Positions 19,445 through 28,404 of a stretch of 64,000 nt of DNA are shown one piece after another. Within the stretch, counting starts at the first letter, position 1. The number at the start of each line of letters is the position of its first letter. The DNA comes from Mesorhizobium sp. NBSH29. Its GTDB lineage: Bacteria > Pseudomonadota > Alphaproteobacteria > Rhizobiales > Rhizobiaceae. Under the pieces are notes generated by a model. The model was given only the letters and a program-made list of their open reading frames with translations. It was not told the origin of the DNA and did no database searches. A program made the position numbers and the translations under genes. Location of the stretch: contig NZ_CP045492.1 in the NCBI RefSeq assembly GCF_015500055.1, positions 1,746,501-1,810,500 on the forward strand, given 5' to 3'.

Positions 19445-19900
19445 ATGTCCAAGACCGCAGCCAAGACCAATGAGACCATTGAATTCCCGACCTTCGACGC
19501 GTCGAAGGCCACCGACCAGTTCCGCGCGTTTGCCGAAAAGGGCGCCGAACAGTCGAAGGAAACCTATTCCAAGATGAAGACCGGTGCTGAAGAAGCCCAG
19601 AAGGCACTTGAAACCACCCTCGAGACCGCGAAGTCCGTCGGCGGCGACCTGTCGCTAAAGACCATTGCCGCTATGCGCGCCAACGCCGATGCCGGTTTCT
19701 CGCATCTCGAAGCGCTGGCCGGCGTCAAGTCGATTTCAGACTTCGTCGAACTCCAGACCGCTTTCATGCGCAAGAGCTTCGAAACAGCTGTTGAGCAGGG
19801 CAAGGAATTGCAGTCGATCGGCAGCAAGGCCGCCACCGACGTATCGAAGCCCGTCAAGGATGTCTTCGAGAAGGCAATGAAGGAACTGAAAGTCGCCTGA
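19445..19900 (+). CDS. Phasin (PHB granule protein)
   Basis: This is a phasin-family protein that coats intracellular polyhydroxyalkanoate granules and controls their size and number. It has 151 residues, mostly amphipathic helix rich in Ala, Lys and Glu, with the family-typical pattern FRAFAEKGAEQSKETYSKMK near the N-terminus and SISDFVELQTAFMRKSFE in the middle. GGAAGGA lies six bases before ATG 19445. The upstream region carries a strong promoter overlapped by candidate PhaR sites. Acetoacetyl-CoA synthetase in the same window fits storage-polymer metabolism. Confidence 0.88.
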   Translation: MSKTAAKTNETIEFPTFDASKATDQFRAFAEKGAEQSKETYSKMKTGAEEAQKALETTLETAKSVGGDLSLKTIAAMRANADAGFSHLEALAGVKSISDFVELQTAFMRKSFETAVEQGKELQSIGSKAATDVSKPVKDVFEKAMKELKVA

Positions 19901-19957
19901 TTTCGCGTCGCTCGCCCTGATGTGGGCTCTGATGCGATGCAAAGGCTGACATGAACA

Positions 19958-19988
19958 CAATGGCGCGCTGGCTAACAGCGCGCCATTG
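19958..19988 (+). terminator. Strong hairpin after phasin gene
   Basis: A 13-bp perfect stem (CAATGGCGCGCTG at 19958-19970, its complement at 19976-19988) with a GCTAA loop lies 57 bases after the phasin stop. The T-run is weak (CTGGTTT), so termination is likely but not certain. Confidence 0.55.
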
Positions 19989-20114
19989 CTGGTTTCAGGG
20001 TGTTGGGCCACCCCTGTTTTCCACATGCGTCAAATCAACTGCCCTCCACGCTGCATCGGTCTTGAAATGCCCGCCATTTGTTCGTAAAGAGCCCTTCGCC
20101 AGACATTGGCACGT

Positions 20115-20191
20115 GCGGTTGTAGCTCAGTTGGTTAGAGCGCAGGTTTGTGGATCCTGAGGTCGGTGGTTCGAGACCACCCAACCGTACCA
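20115..20191 (+). tRNA. tRNA-His (GTG), no G-1
   Basis: A full cloverleaf of 77 bases including the encoded CCA. The acceptor GCGGTTG pairs with CAACCGT, the D-stem is GCTC/GAGC, the anticodon loop TTGTGGA carries GTG, and the T-arm is GGTGG-TTCGAGA-CCACC. The base before the acceptor is T, so the extra 5' G (G-1) normal for tRNA-His is not encoded. The first pair is G1:T72 and the discriminator is A73. This pattern belongs to a subset of alphaproteobacteria whose HisRS adapted to it. Positions 31 and 39 are a T-T mismatch at the end of the anticodon stem. Confidence 0.95.
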
Positions 20192-20385
20192 TTCATTGGA
20201 AGCTCACTGGCAGGCCATTGCCTTGGCAAATATTTTTCAGGTTTTTTGACGTCAGTTTGTTGCGTGTATCACCCTACTATATCTCTTGCCTCCAATCCAA
20301 AAATTATTAGATGGTATCGAGATAGCATTGCTTGCCGCAGATACGGTGGTGTCAGGCCAGCGCGAATCTTTAAAGGGCAAATAAT

Positions 20386-22632
20386 ATGCGACGCATCGAA
20401 CGTGCGCGGCAAATTTACCGAGCGGACGGTGCCCTGGGATTACTGTCTCAAAGCCTACGCTATGCTACTTTTTTGGTAGATCGTCTCAAGGGATTCTCGC
20501 TCCCTATCCCGGGGATGCAACCCGAAGCTTCACCTGGCAGCCTGAATGCGATTGGCGCAGTAATTGCTCGGCTCCCCCCGCCCGGATGGAACACGCCTGT
20601 TTCCATTCCGCTTGCCACCACTACGGACTCGACGTTTGAACGCGTCGCAGTGGTCGCCCACATTTTTTACCCGGACCTCGCCGATGGGATGTTGTCGTAT
20701 CTCGACAATATCCCTGTGCCCTATGGCCTGTTCATCTCTACCGACAGCGAGGACAAGCGAAAGCAAATCAGCGAAGCAGCTTCCCGGCTGACAAAGCCCG
20801 TGGAACTGGAGATCAGGGTTGTGCCCAACGTCGGCCGCGATATCGCGCCAAAATACATCGCCTTCCGTGACATCTATTCCCGCTATCCCGCTTTCGTTCA
20901 CATTCATTCGAAGAAATCGCCGCACGCCGGAGACACCTATAAGAACTGGCGATCGTATCTGCTGAGCCATTTGCTGGGCAGCAAGGACATAGTGCGGTCC
21001 AACCTCCATCTTCTGTCACAGGGTCGCATCGGCGTCGTCTATCCAAAGCATGCTGATGTTGTCCGCAATGTCATCAATTGGGGTTACGATTTTGACATCG
21101 CAGCAACATTGCTTGATCGTATCGGCATAAAACTGAACGCCGACATGGTCTTGGAGTTTCCCTCGGGATCCATGTATTGGGGACGCTCTGCCGCGATATC
21201 CAAAATACTCGATCTGGACCTGCAGGTTTCAGATTTCCCGCCGGAAGAAGGCCAGGTCGACGGCACGTTGGCTCATGCCATCGAGCGGGCACTCCTGATA
21301 TTCGTGGAGGCCTCAGGACATCAATGGGTTCGAACGGAGAAGGCGAGGGACGACAAGGCCGGCGCCGGTGTCTGTCCGCCATTCCAGCCGATTCTGGCAT
21401 CCCCGCCGCTCCCCTCCCGCACGGAGATGATCTCGACCGACACGCTTCCTATCTCGGTAACGCCGGTCCACCGGCCACACCGTCGGTTCAACCTTCTGGT
21501 GCCGACCATCAACGCCACGCAGACATTCGGCGGTATCGACACGGCGCTCAAACTATTCACCGAGCTCAGCGACGCCGAACCCAACTCTGATTTCCGTGTC
21601 GTTGTCACCGACTCTGCTGCGACGGAGGGTGTGCCAGCACGGCTGGATGGCTTCACGTTACAACAGCTGGGTGGTGAACAACCGGGGAGAAAAATAGCGC
21701 TGGACTGCAGCAAACGACGCACAGGCCAAACCCTCGAAGTCGCCGCCAACGATGTATTTATCGCTACCGCCTGGTGGACTGCTCACAACGCGTTCAAAAT
21801 CCAGGAACAGCAACGTGTGCTTTTCGGATCGGCCCCGCGTGTCGTCTATCTGATTCAGGACTTTGAGCCTGGATTTTATGCCTGGTCATCACGCTATGCG
21901 CTTGCCGACGCGACCTATCGCAAGCCGGAAGACACGATCGCCATCTTCAATTCTGAAGAACTTGAGAGCTACATGTCCAAGCACTACGCGCTGGCCACCA
22001 AAAGCGTGCTGCGCTATGAGCCCAACCGCAAGGTCGCCGAAGCACTTCAGCCGGTGCCACGCGAGCGCATCATTCTGTTTTATTCACGCCCGTCGGCTAT
22101 CAGAAATTGTTTTGAGATCGGCATTGATGCGCTGACACTCTGGCAAAAGCGCAATCCGGTTCTTGCCTCGAAATGGCAGATCTTTTGTATCGGAGAAGCA
22201 TTTCCACCGCATCTGGCTGGGCCGCTCGCCAACGTCGAAGTCACCGGCAAGATGCCGCTGGACGAATATGCCGGTATGCTAAGCCGCGCCTCGGTGGGTT
22301 TGTCCCTGATGGTCTCGCCGCACCCGAGCTACCCGCCCCTTGAAATGGCCTTTGCAGGTGTGAAGACGCTTACCAACAATTATGAATGCAAGAACATGGC
22401 GCTGCGCAGCCCCAACATCACAAGCGTCGACGAGGTTTCCGTCAACGCGTTGGCTTGCGAACTGGAACGTATGATCGCCTTAGCGGAAGCAAACATCGGC
22501 AAAGTCACCGACATTCGCTGCGCGGTAAAGCATATCGAGACCTCGACCAGCACCTACCGTGCCGCAGATTTGCTTGCGGCGCTAGATAACCCCCGCGACA
22601 GGGGGCTGCGTGATAGAGCAGCCACCACCTAG
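20386..22632 (+). CDS. RgpF-like / WsaF-like fused glycan synthesis protein
   Basis: This 748-residue protein appears to join two glycan-synthesis modules. Residues of about 80-310 match the rhamnan synthesis F (RgpF) type: VVAHIFYPDLADGMLSYL, then NVGRDIAPKYIAF and VHIHSKKSPH. Residues of about 365-735 resemble WsaF-type family 4 rhamnosyltransferases, with a Gly-rich start (NATQTFGGIDTALKLF), VVYLIQDFEPGFYAWS near 485, and a Rossmann-like C-terminal half with EMAFAGVKTLTNNYE. It probably adds sugars to surface polysaccharide or O-antigen. AAGGG lies nine bases before the start. It begins 195 bases after tRNA-His and ends sharing CTAG with the convergent methyltransferase. Sugar specificity is unknown. 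Confidence 0.75.
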   Translation: MRRIERARQIYRADGALGLLSQSLRYATFLVDRLKGFSLPIPGMQPEASPGSLNAIGAVIARLPPPGWNTPVSIPLATTTDSTFERVAVVAHIFYPDLADGMLSYLDNIPVPYGLFISTDSEDKRKQISEAASRLTKPVELEIRVVPNVGRDIAPKYIAFRDIYSRYPAFVHIHSKKSPHAGDTYKNWRSYLLSHLLGSKDIVRSNLHLLSQGRIGVVYPKHADVVRNVINWGYDFDIAATLLDRIGIKLNADMVLEFPSGSMYWGRSAAISKILDLDLQVSDFPPEEGQVDGTLAHAIERALLIFVEASGHQWVRTEKARDDKAGAGVCPPFQPILASPPLPSRTEMISTDTLPISVTPVHRPHRRFNLLVPTINATQTFGGIDTALKLFTELSDAEPNSDFRVVVTDSAATEGVPARLDGFTLQQLGGEQPGRKIALDCSKRRTGQTLEVAANDVFIATAWWTAHNAFKIQEQQRVLFGSAPRVVYLIQDFEPGFYAWSSRYALADATYRKPEDTIAIFNSEELESYMSKHYALATKSVLRYEPNRKVAEALQPVPRERIILFYSRPSAIRNCFEIGIDALTLWQKRNPVLASKWQIFCIGEAFPPHLAGPLANVEVTGKMPLDEYAGMLSRASVGLSLMVSPHPSYPPLEMAFAGVKTLTNNYECKNMALRSPNITSVDEVSVNALACELERMIALAEANIGKVTDIRCAVKHIETSTSTYRAADLLAALDNPRDRGLRDRAATT

Positions 22633-23699
22633 CTGCGGCGCAGCGGTCTGGTCCATCGCCAGCTTCTGGAGTTCTCCATCAACCGCAGGTGCCCGTGCGC
22701 CGAGCGCAATTGGGATGAGAGGTGGATGATCTTCCGTTCTGCGTCTTCTGCCTGAGCCTGAGCGTTAGCCTGTAAGGCCGCAATCTTGTCTTCGGTCTGG
22801 CGCGTCAGCACTGCAATGTTCTGTTGGTGCTGCGATGTCAGCGCCTCAACCGCGTCTTGGTGCTGTGCCGTCAACGCCTCAATCGCTTCCTGCTGTGGCG
22901 TCACCGCTTGTATCGTATCGCCGTGTTGCCTGGTCAGCGCCTCGGCGCGGAGCAGTTTTTCAGCCGTCTCCCGGTGTGCCGCCTGCTCCCTGGACAGGTC
23001 GACCGCGCGCGAGACAGCACGCCCCAGATTGGCAAAGAGCTGACGGACAGCCTCCGCTTCCGTGTCTGAGCATTCGAGCAGCTGGCCGAAGCTATTGGGT
23101 ATTTCGGACCCCACGCCCAGCACGCCGAGCCCGTGGCCGTGGTGGAATGTAAAAGACGGGTACCGTGCAACAAGCTCTTCCCAAAGCTTCCAGACGCCGA
23201 AATCGTCGCGCCTCACGTCAGTATCGTGAAAAAGAATGACACCCCGTTCGCTCATCAATGGCAGCCAGGCCTCAAAATCGGCCTTCACAGCTTCATACGT
23301 GTGCAATCCATCAATATGCAAAAGGTCGATCGAGGCAGGCTCGAAATTCTTTGCCGCATCATCGAAGCGGCTTTGCACCAGACTGGAGAATTCCCCATAA
23401 CGTGCATCATGCACGGTGCGAAGCTGGGCTAAAACCGCGCTGTCATAAAGCCCTGCATGCTCATCGCCTTCCCACGTATCGATAGCGGAGAACGGGGCCT
23501 CGGCACCCAGCACCACCGCGGCCTGGCAGAAGGCGCAATAGGAATCGCCATAGTGGGTTCCCAGTTCGACAAACCGCCGTGGTGCGAGTGTGGCCACAGC
23601 AAAAAACGCGAAAGGGATGTGCTCTACCCAGGCACTGTGACCGGAGAGGTACTGAGGATGGGTGGTGGCTGCTGAGATCGAGCTAATATTGAAATTCAT
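22629..23699 (-). CDS. SAM-dependent methyltransferase with coiled-coil tail
   Basis: A class I methyltransferase of the Methyltransf_24 type, often found in polysaccharide loci. The core carries FVELGTHYGDSYCAF (motif I) near residue 52, SAIDTWEGDEHAGLY, and DLLHIDGLHTYEAVKADFEAW near 135, then GVILFHDTD. The last 120 residues are a coiled coil with repeated ALTRQH/ALTAQH/ALTSQH heptads, ending WRWTRPLRRS. ATG 23699 fits the family N-terminus, and an in-frame GTG at 23786 is possible. It is convergent with the fused glycosyltransferase, and their stop codons share CTAG. A role in O-methylation or chain-length control is inferred. Confidence 0.75.
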   Translation of the reverse strand: MNFNISSISAATTHPQYLSGHSAWVEHIPFAFFAVATLAPRRFVELGTHYGDSYCAFCQAAVVLGAEAPFSAIDTWEGDEHAGLYDSAVLAQLRTVHDARYGEFSSLVQSRFDDAAKNFEPASIDLLHIDGLHTYEAVKADFEAWLPLMSERGVILFHDTDVRRDDFGVWKLWEELVARYPSFTFHHGHGLGVLGVGSEIPNSFGQLLECSDTEAEAVRQLFANLGRAVSRAVDLSREQAAHRETAEKLLRAEALTRQHGDTIQAVTPQQEAIEALTAQHQDAVEALTSQHQQNIAVLTRQTEDKIAALQANAQAQAEDAERKIIHLSSQLRSAHGHLRLMENSRSWRWTRPLRRS

Positions 23700-23795
23700 A
23701 CGCAATTTGTTTCCGGGAAAGCAATTTGTCGCAGCAATGTACCATTGATGTGACCTGATCAAGGTGCTGCGCACAATCGATGTCACTACGGCGTT

Positions 23796-24917
23796 TCATT
23801 CAGAAAACGACTTTCTCAGCCAGGCCTTCGGCAGCGACGGGACAAAATTGCCATCTCGCCCGGCCATATCCTCACTGGCTGTCAGAGCATTCAGGATCGC
23901 TTCCTCGACCGTTTGAACCACCGCGTCGAAAAATGGATTGATATCGACATCTGGCACATAGCGCGCCTCGATCATGGCCCCTGAAATGCCACCGGCAGCT
24001 TGCGCATTGGCGGTGGTGAAGGCGAGGAAAATATCGCCGGAACTGTTGTAGCCAAAACCGCCGGTCAGCGCGACGCCGAGCGGCACCCGTTTCGCCAGCC
24101 GCTTCATCTGGTGCGGCAACAGCGGTGCATCGGTGGCGATGATCGCGATGATGGAGCTCTTCTCCATGCGCGGCGTGTTGTCCTGGATTGCTGGTTCGGC
24201 AAGGTCTGCTCCGGCCCGCACGCCGCGTATCGCAAGATTGTGCCGCGCGCCGAAGTTCGACTGCACGAACGCTCCGACCGTAAACGTCGCATCCTGCCAC
24301 GGGACTAGACGCGAGGCGGTGCCACAGCCCGCCTTGAAACCGAACGTGATCATGCCGGTGCCGCCGCCGACACTGCCTTCCTCGATCGGTCCGCCAGTGG
24401 CAGTATCCAGCGCTGTCTCGACATGGTCGAAACCGACATGGTGCCCGTTGATGTCGTTGAGAAACCCGTCATAGGTTTCGCCCGATACGGGCAGTGCGAA
24501 GGCGCTCTCCAGTGCGTGGGGCTGGATACGCTGCATCCAGCGCAGGGTCGCATCGCGCGTCACCCCGCAGGAATGCGTATTGGTGATGGTGATCGGGAAG
24601 TTGAAGGCGCCTAGTTCCTCGATCAGGTGCGAGCCGGTTAATTCGCCATTGCCGTTCTGCGAAAATAGACCGGCGAAAACCGGTGTCATCAGGTCATTGC
24701 GAGGCCGTGGCAGGATCGCCGTCACCCCGGTCCGCACCGGCCCCTTGCCCACTACAAGCGGACCATCGCCGGAAATCAGCGTCGTATAGCCGACAGTCAC
24801 ACCGGCAACATCGGTAATGGCGTTGTAGGGGCCGGGAGTGCCATCGAATGGTATGCCAAAACTTCTGGCGCGCGGCTTTCCGGAAGGAGTTGCATGATGA
24901 TGCGTGTTCGCGGTCAT
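23796..24917 (-). CDS. P1-family (DmpA-type) aminopeptidase
   Basis: This is an N-terminal-nucleophile hydrolase related to DmpA, the L-aminopeptidase/D-esterase. These proteins cut themselves before a serine that becomes the active site. The start at 24917 has GGGGA about eight bases upstream and gives 373 residues, nearly identical to DmpA length. Family motifs include ITDVAGVTVGYTT, TNTHSCGVTRD, GSVGGGTGM and, at the expected cleavage site, EKSSIIAIIATDAPLL. The residue before the presumed catalytic Ser is Ser here, where DmpA has Gly. It lies 13 bases after xseA on the same strand, so the two are probably co-transcribed. Confidence 0.85.
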   Translation of the reverse strand: MTANTHHHATPSGKPRARSFGIPFDGTPGPYNAITDVAGVTVGYTTLISGDGPLVVGKGPVRTGVTAILPRPRNDLMTPVFAGLFSQNGNGELTGSHLIEELGAFNFPITITNTHSCGVTRDATLRWMQRIQPHALESAFALPVSGETYDGFLNDINGHHVGFDHVETALDTATGGPIEEGSVGGGTGMITFGFKAGCGTASRLVPWQDATFTVGAFVQSNFGARHNLAIRGVRAGADLAEPAIQDNTPRMEKSSIIAIIATDAPLLPHQMKRLAKRVPLGVALTGGFGYNSSGDIFLAFTTANAQAAGGISGAMIEARYVPDVDINPFFDAVVQTVEEAILNALTASEDMAGRDGNFVPSLPKAWLRKSFSE

Positions 24918-24930
24918 GAGTTGATCCCCG

Positions 24931-26493
24931 TTAAAACAGCGTTCCTTGGCCGCCGGGCTTCGGTGCCTTGGCGGATGTGCGCGGCCTGGGCCTTGCCTCG
25001 CCGCTGGTGGCCACTGCCCCGGCAGTGCCATCCGCAAACCGCAACGTCAGAGCGGTACCGGAAGATAGTTCCGCCGCGCGCGTCACCAGATTGCCATCAA
25101 GGTCGCTGACCAGAGCAAAGCCCCGCTCCAGTATCCCCTGATGCGACAGTGTCGCCAAAAGCCGCTCGGTCTGGTCAACGCGGTTGCGCAGCCGCTCAAG
25201 CTTCAGCGCCATTGCCTGTCCATGCCTTCTGGCCAGCAGCGCCAGCGACTCGCGCAGCAATCTTTGCCGGCGCTCAATCGGCTCATGGCGAAGACGGCCT
25301 GAAAGACGGGCAAAATTCCGCCTCTGTTCGCCCACCCGGCCGCGCAGCGCCGCCTGCGCCCGCGCAAGATCACGGTCCACCAGCTTGCGGGCATCAGCGA
25401 TACGCCGTGATAGCAATTGCGGTTGCAGCCGCAGCGCGCCAAGCTGAGCGCGTTTTCGCTCGGTGCCGACTTCAAGTCCTCGACCCAACCGGCTGGTTGC
25501 CTCGTCAAACCGCCGCCGCGGCAACGCCAGCAACTGGTCGGGCGAGGGCAGCATGCGTGCGGTCGCCTTGAGCGTTTCTCTGCGCCGGTCGAGCGAGCGG
25601 CGCATGCAGGCCTTCAGTCGCGCCGAGAGACCGGCCAGCGTCGATTCAAGTTCGGCCTTCACCGGCACGGCAAATTCCGCCGCACCAGTAGGCGTCGGCG
25701 CCCTCACATCGGCCACCATGTCTACCAGCGTCCAGTCAGTCTCGTGGCCAACCGCCGAGATGATCGGGATTGTGGACGCTGCAACTGCCCGTGCTAGGGC
25801 CTCGTCATTAAAGCCCCAAAGATCCTCCAGGCTGCCGCCGCCCCGCGCCACGATCACAATGTCGGGCCGAGGGATGGCGCCACCAGCAGGTAGTGCGTTG
25901 AAACCCTCCACGGCATTGGTCACTTCCGCCGCTGCCGTCTCGCCTTGAACCCGCACCGGCCACACCAGAACATGCAGCGGAAAGCGGTCGGCAATGCGGT
26001 GCAGAATATCGCGGATCACCGCACCGGTTGGCGACGTGATAACGCCTATCGTAAGCGGCATGAAGGGAAGTCGCTTCTTGCGGTCCTGATCGAACAGACC
26101 TTCGCCGGCGAGCCTCTTCTTGCGCTCTTCAAGCAGTGCCATCAGGGCACCGGCGCCGGCGGGCTCCAGATTGTCGATTACGATCTGGTACTTGGAGGAG
26201 CCCGGATAGGTGGTCAGCTTGCCGGTGGCGATCACCTCCATGCCTTCTTCGGGCCGGAATTTCAGCCGCGACATGGTCATCTTCCAGACAACGGCTTCAA
26301 GCTTGGCGCGGTCGTCCTTCAGCGCGAAATAGGCGTGCCCGGAAGAATGTGGCCCGCGATAGCCAGAAATCTCGCCGCGCACTCGAACATGACCAAACGC
26401 GTCCTCGACAGTGCGCTTCAGCGCACCTGAAACTTCGCTCACCGTATATTCGGCGACGTTGGATTTCGAATCGGTGGGAATCATCTCGCTCAT
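24931..26493 (-). CDS. xseA: Exodeoxyribonuclease VII large subunit
   Basis: This is the catalytic subunit of exonuclease VII, which degrades single-stranded DNA to oligonucleotides. It has an N-terminal OB fold ([39 protein letters not shown]), the catalytic core with [15 protein letters not shown] and [23 protein letters not shown] split across 180-270, and a long Arg-rich coiled coil. The C-terminus repeats the RGFALV signature. The 520 residues are normal for Hyphomicrobiales. The small subunit (xseB) is not in the window. No strong ribosome site precedes the start. Confidence 0.93.
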   Translation of the reverse strand: MSEMIPTDSKSNVAEYTVSEVSGALKRTVEDAFGHVRVRGEISGYRGPHSSGHAYFALKDDRAKLEAVVWKMTMSRLKFRPEEGMEVIATGKLTTYPGSSKYQIVIDNLEPAGAGALMALLEERKKRLAGEGLFDQDRKKRLPFMPLTIGVITSPTGAVIRDILHRIADRFPLHVLVWPVRVQGETAAAEVTNAVEGFNALPAGGAIPRPDIVIVARGGGSLEDLWGFNDEALARAVAASTIPIISAVGHETDWTLVDMVADVRAPTPTGAAEFAVPVKAELESTLAGLSARLKACMRRSLDRRRETLKATARMLPSPDQLLALPRRRFDEATSRLGRGLEVGTERKRAQLGALRLQPQLLSRRIADARKLVDRDLARAQAALRGRVGEQRRNFARLSGRLRHEPIERRQRLLRESLALLARRHGQAMALKLERLRNRVDQTERLLATLSHQGILERGFALVSDLDGNLVTRAAELSSGTALTLRFADGTAGAVATSGEARPRPRTSAKAPKPGGQGTLF

Positions 26494-26550
26494 CGGCGGA
26501 TTGAGCGGAGCGCGCCGACTGCCGTCAAGCGCGTCGCGGCTCTTGAGGTT

Positions 26551-27507
26551 CTACCAGCCCGGTACAATCTGGCTCGCTTTTTGGCGTCGGCCCCGTAGTG
26601 CCGCAAGCGCAGCGAGGTCAAACACCGCTTCGTCATCCGCCTGTGGCACAGAAATATTGTCGAGGCTTTCAGCGATGTGGCGCGCCAGCGCATTGACGAT
26701 ATCCGGCTTGCTCGAGTTGCCGCGCATGATGCCGATCTTGATATCGGGCAGAGCAGTAAACCCGTCTGCTTCCCCCAATACCCGCATGCCGGGACGTAAC
26801 GCACATTCGGGCAGGGTCGAAATCGCCAACCCTGACATAACGGCAGCGATAATGACTGTGGCAGACCAACTGGTGAACAGAATGCGGTACTCCCGGTTCA
26901 TCAAGTCCAATGCATCGCAGGCGGACCGCCGCCACTGGCAGGTGGACCGGCCGAATGCCATCGGCAAAACATCCTGTTCATGCGTCGGGTGGTTGGCCGA
27001 GCTGACCCATAAAAGCGGCTCGCGCCGCACCACCTCGGACTGGCCACGCGCGTCGTCATGCGTCACCAGCGCCAGGTCCAGATTACCGCGTTTGATGTGC
27101 TCGACCAGATTATAGGTGGGCTCGCAGATGACCGACAGTTCCACCCGGGGGTTGGAACGCGCAAACCGTGCCATGATCTCGGGCAGGAAGCGGTCGGCAT
27201 AATCGTCCGGCGTGCCGATGCGAATGTGACCCTCAAGGCTGGTATCGTCAAACGCCGCCAGTGTCTCCCGGCTAAGCCGGATCATACGCCGTGCATAGCT
27301 TAGCAATTTCTCGCCTTCTTCGGTCAGCCGATTTGTGCGGCCGTCCTTTTCAAACAGCTGTTTGCCGATGCGCTCTTCAAGCCGTCGCATCTGCATCGAT
27401 ACGGCAGATTGCGTGCGATGCACCTCATTCGCCGCCTTGGTGAAGCTGCCAGTATCGGCGATCTGAATAAAGGTTTGCAACTGGTCGAGATCGAGCGGGG
27501 AGGCCAT
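26551..27507 (-). CDS. LysR-family transcriptional regulator
   Basis: This LTTR has an N-terminal winged helix (LDLDQLQTFIQIADTGSF, TKAANEVHRTQSAVSMQMRR) and a C-terminal periplasmic-binding-like effector domain beginning HIRIGTPDDYADRFLPEI. The 318 residues are slightly longer than usual because of a C-terminal tail of about 20 residues. It sits 57 bases upstream of xseA on the same strand and is divergent from the DUF1127 gene. The target and ligand are unknown; the divergent gene is the first candidate. Confidence 0.88.
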   Translation of the reverse strand: MASPLDLDQLQTFIQIADTGSFTKAANEVHRTQSAVSMQMRRLEERIGKQLFEKDGRTNRLTEEGEKLLSYARRMIRLSRETLAAFDDTSLEGHIRIGTPDDYADRFLPEIMARFARSNPRVELSVICEPTYNLVEHIKRGNLDLALVTHDDARGQSEVVRREPLLWVSSANHPTHEQDVLPMAFGRSTCQWRRSACDALDLMNREYRILFTSWSATVIIAAVMSGLAISTLPECALRPGMRVLGEADGFTALPDIKIGIMRGNSSKPDIVNALARHIAESLDNISVPQADDEAVFDLAALAALRGRRQKASQIVPGW

Positions 27508-27684
27508 TGGGTTGATCCATCATCTGCATTGATGAAAAAGATTAAAAACATTCGTTAGACTAATCAATAGGTCGATGGCAATTCTGGCCCGTACACGAAA
27601 TGCGCGTGTGAACAATTTTGGTGGTGCGCCTTTAGAGCGCGCCTGCCGCTCGCCGCGCACGGCCCGAAGAAAAGGAGAACGGCC

Positions 27685-27978
27685 ATGACGACACTCGACC
27701 GCAGCACCCTGGCGCCTCACACGATTGAAGCGCGCCCAGCGATCGCGACCCGTGCCGTGAAAGCCGTATCAGTATTTTATCGCGCCTGGAAAAATCGGCG
27801 CGCCTTTTATCAACTGGGCAATATGTCCGACGCCGAACTGGCCGATATCGGCCTGACCCGCTCTGATCTGCATATGTCGGTGCAGTCGCCCTTCGACCTC
27901 GATCCAACGGCCCGGTTGGGTGCACTGGCGCGCAACCGCTCTGAAATGGCTGAACACGCGGCCCGTCGCGTCTGCTGA
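27685..27978 (+). CDS. DUF1127 (YjiS-like) small protein
   Basis: A 97-residue basic protein with the DUF1127 signature RAWKNRRAFYQLGNMSDAEL followed by ADIGLTRSDL at about residues 33-62. DUF1127 proteins are frequent in alphaproteobacteria. Several bind RNA or affect phosphate, carbon or stress responses, but the role of this one is unknown. AGGAG lies seven bases before the start. The gene is divergent from a LysR regulator and followed by a hairpin terminator. Confidence 0.85.
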   Translation: MTTLDRSTLAPHTIEARPAIATRAVKAVSVFYRAWKNRRAFYQLGNMSDAELADIGLTRSDLHMSVQSPFDLDPTARLGALARNRSEMAEHAARRVC

Positions 27979-28045
27979 TCAAGATCGAACTGTTCTGCAG
28001 GCGCTCCCAACCCTGCCGGTCTTCCCGCCGGCTGCCTGCACCACT

Positions 28046-28073
28046 GCCCGGCCTCTTGGAGGCCGGGCCCTTT
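28046..28073 (+). terminator. Hairpin terminator after DUF1127 gene
   Basis: GCCCGGCCTC (28046-28055), loop TTG and GAGGCCGGGC (28059-28068) form a 10-bp stem followed by CCTTT. The T-run is short but the stem is very stable. It lies 67 bases after the stop codon. Confidence 0.6.
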
Positions 28074-28141
28074 AACGGTGATCCAGGATAAATTATCGCC
28101 ACGCCGCAGGAACCGACCACACCGCGCCACGTTACTGCCCC

Positions 28142-28396
28142 ATGAAACACATTGTCGCCACAGCCATTCTGCTCCTCGCATCTCTGACATCGGCGACGGC
28201 TCACACCGTTACTCTACCTGATGGCACGGAGTGGGTGCATGACGAAAACGCATCCTATTTTGCAGGTGGACCGGTCCGCAACGTTTCCGTGACTGCACCG
28301 CAGGTGACCGACTGTGCGAAGGCCACCTGGCCCGACATCCCCGCAGCGTGCCTCATCACCGACAGTCAAGATATGGGTAATAACCCGCAAGGCTAG
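28142..28396 (+). CDS. Small secreted protein, unknown function
   Basis: An 84-residue reading frame with a clear signal peptide (MKHIVATAILLLASLTSATA, cut near AHTV) and a small mature domain. That domain carries two cysteines in the pattern DCAKATWPDIPAACLIT, compatible with one disulfide in the periplasm. I recognise this CAK-WPDIPAACL pattern from small unnamed proteins of related bacteria but know no function. No ribosome site is visible, so the start and expression are uncertain. The gene ends nine bases before the convergent DUF937 gene. Confidence 0.55.
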   Translation: MKHIVATAILLLASLTSATAHTVTLPDGTEWVHDENASYFAGGPVRNVSVTAPQVTDCAKATWPDIPAACLITDSQDMGNNPQG

Positions 28397-28404
28397 CGTA
28401 AGGC

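Noticed and set aside
20115-20385. Phage-type attachment site at the tRNA-His 3' end
   Set aside because: I looked for a second copy of the tRNA 3' end downstream and found none in the window, and no integrase gene.
20147-20479. A reading frame running out of the tRNA-His gene
   Set aside because: It overlaps the tRNA and the start of the glycosyltransferase gene, and has no homology.
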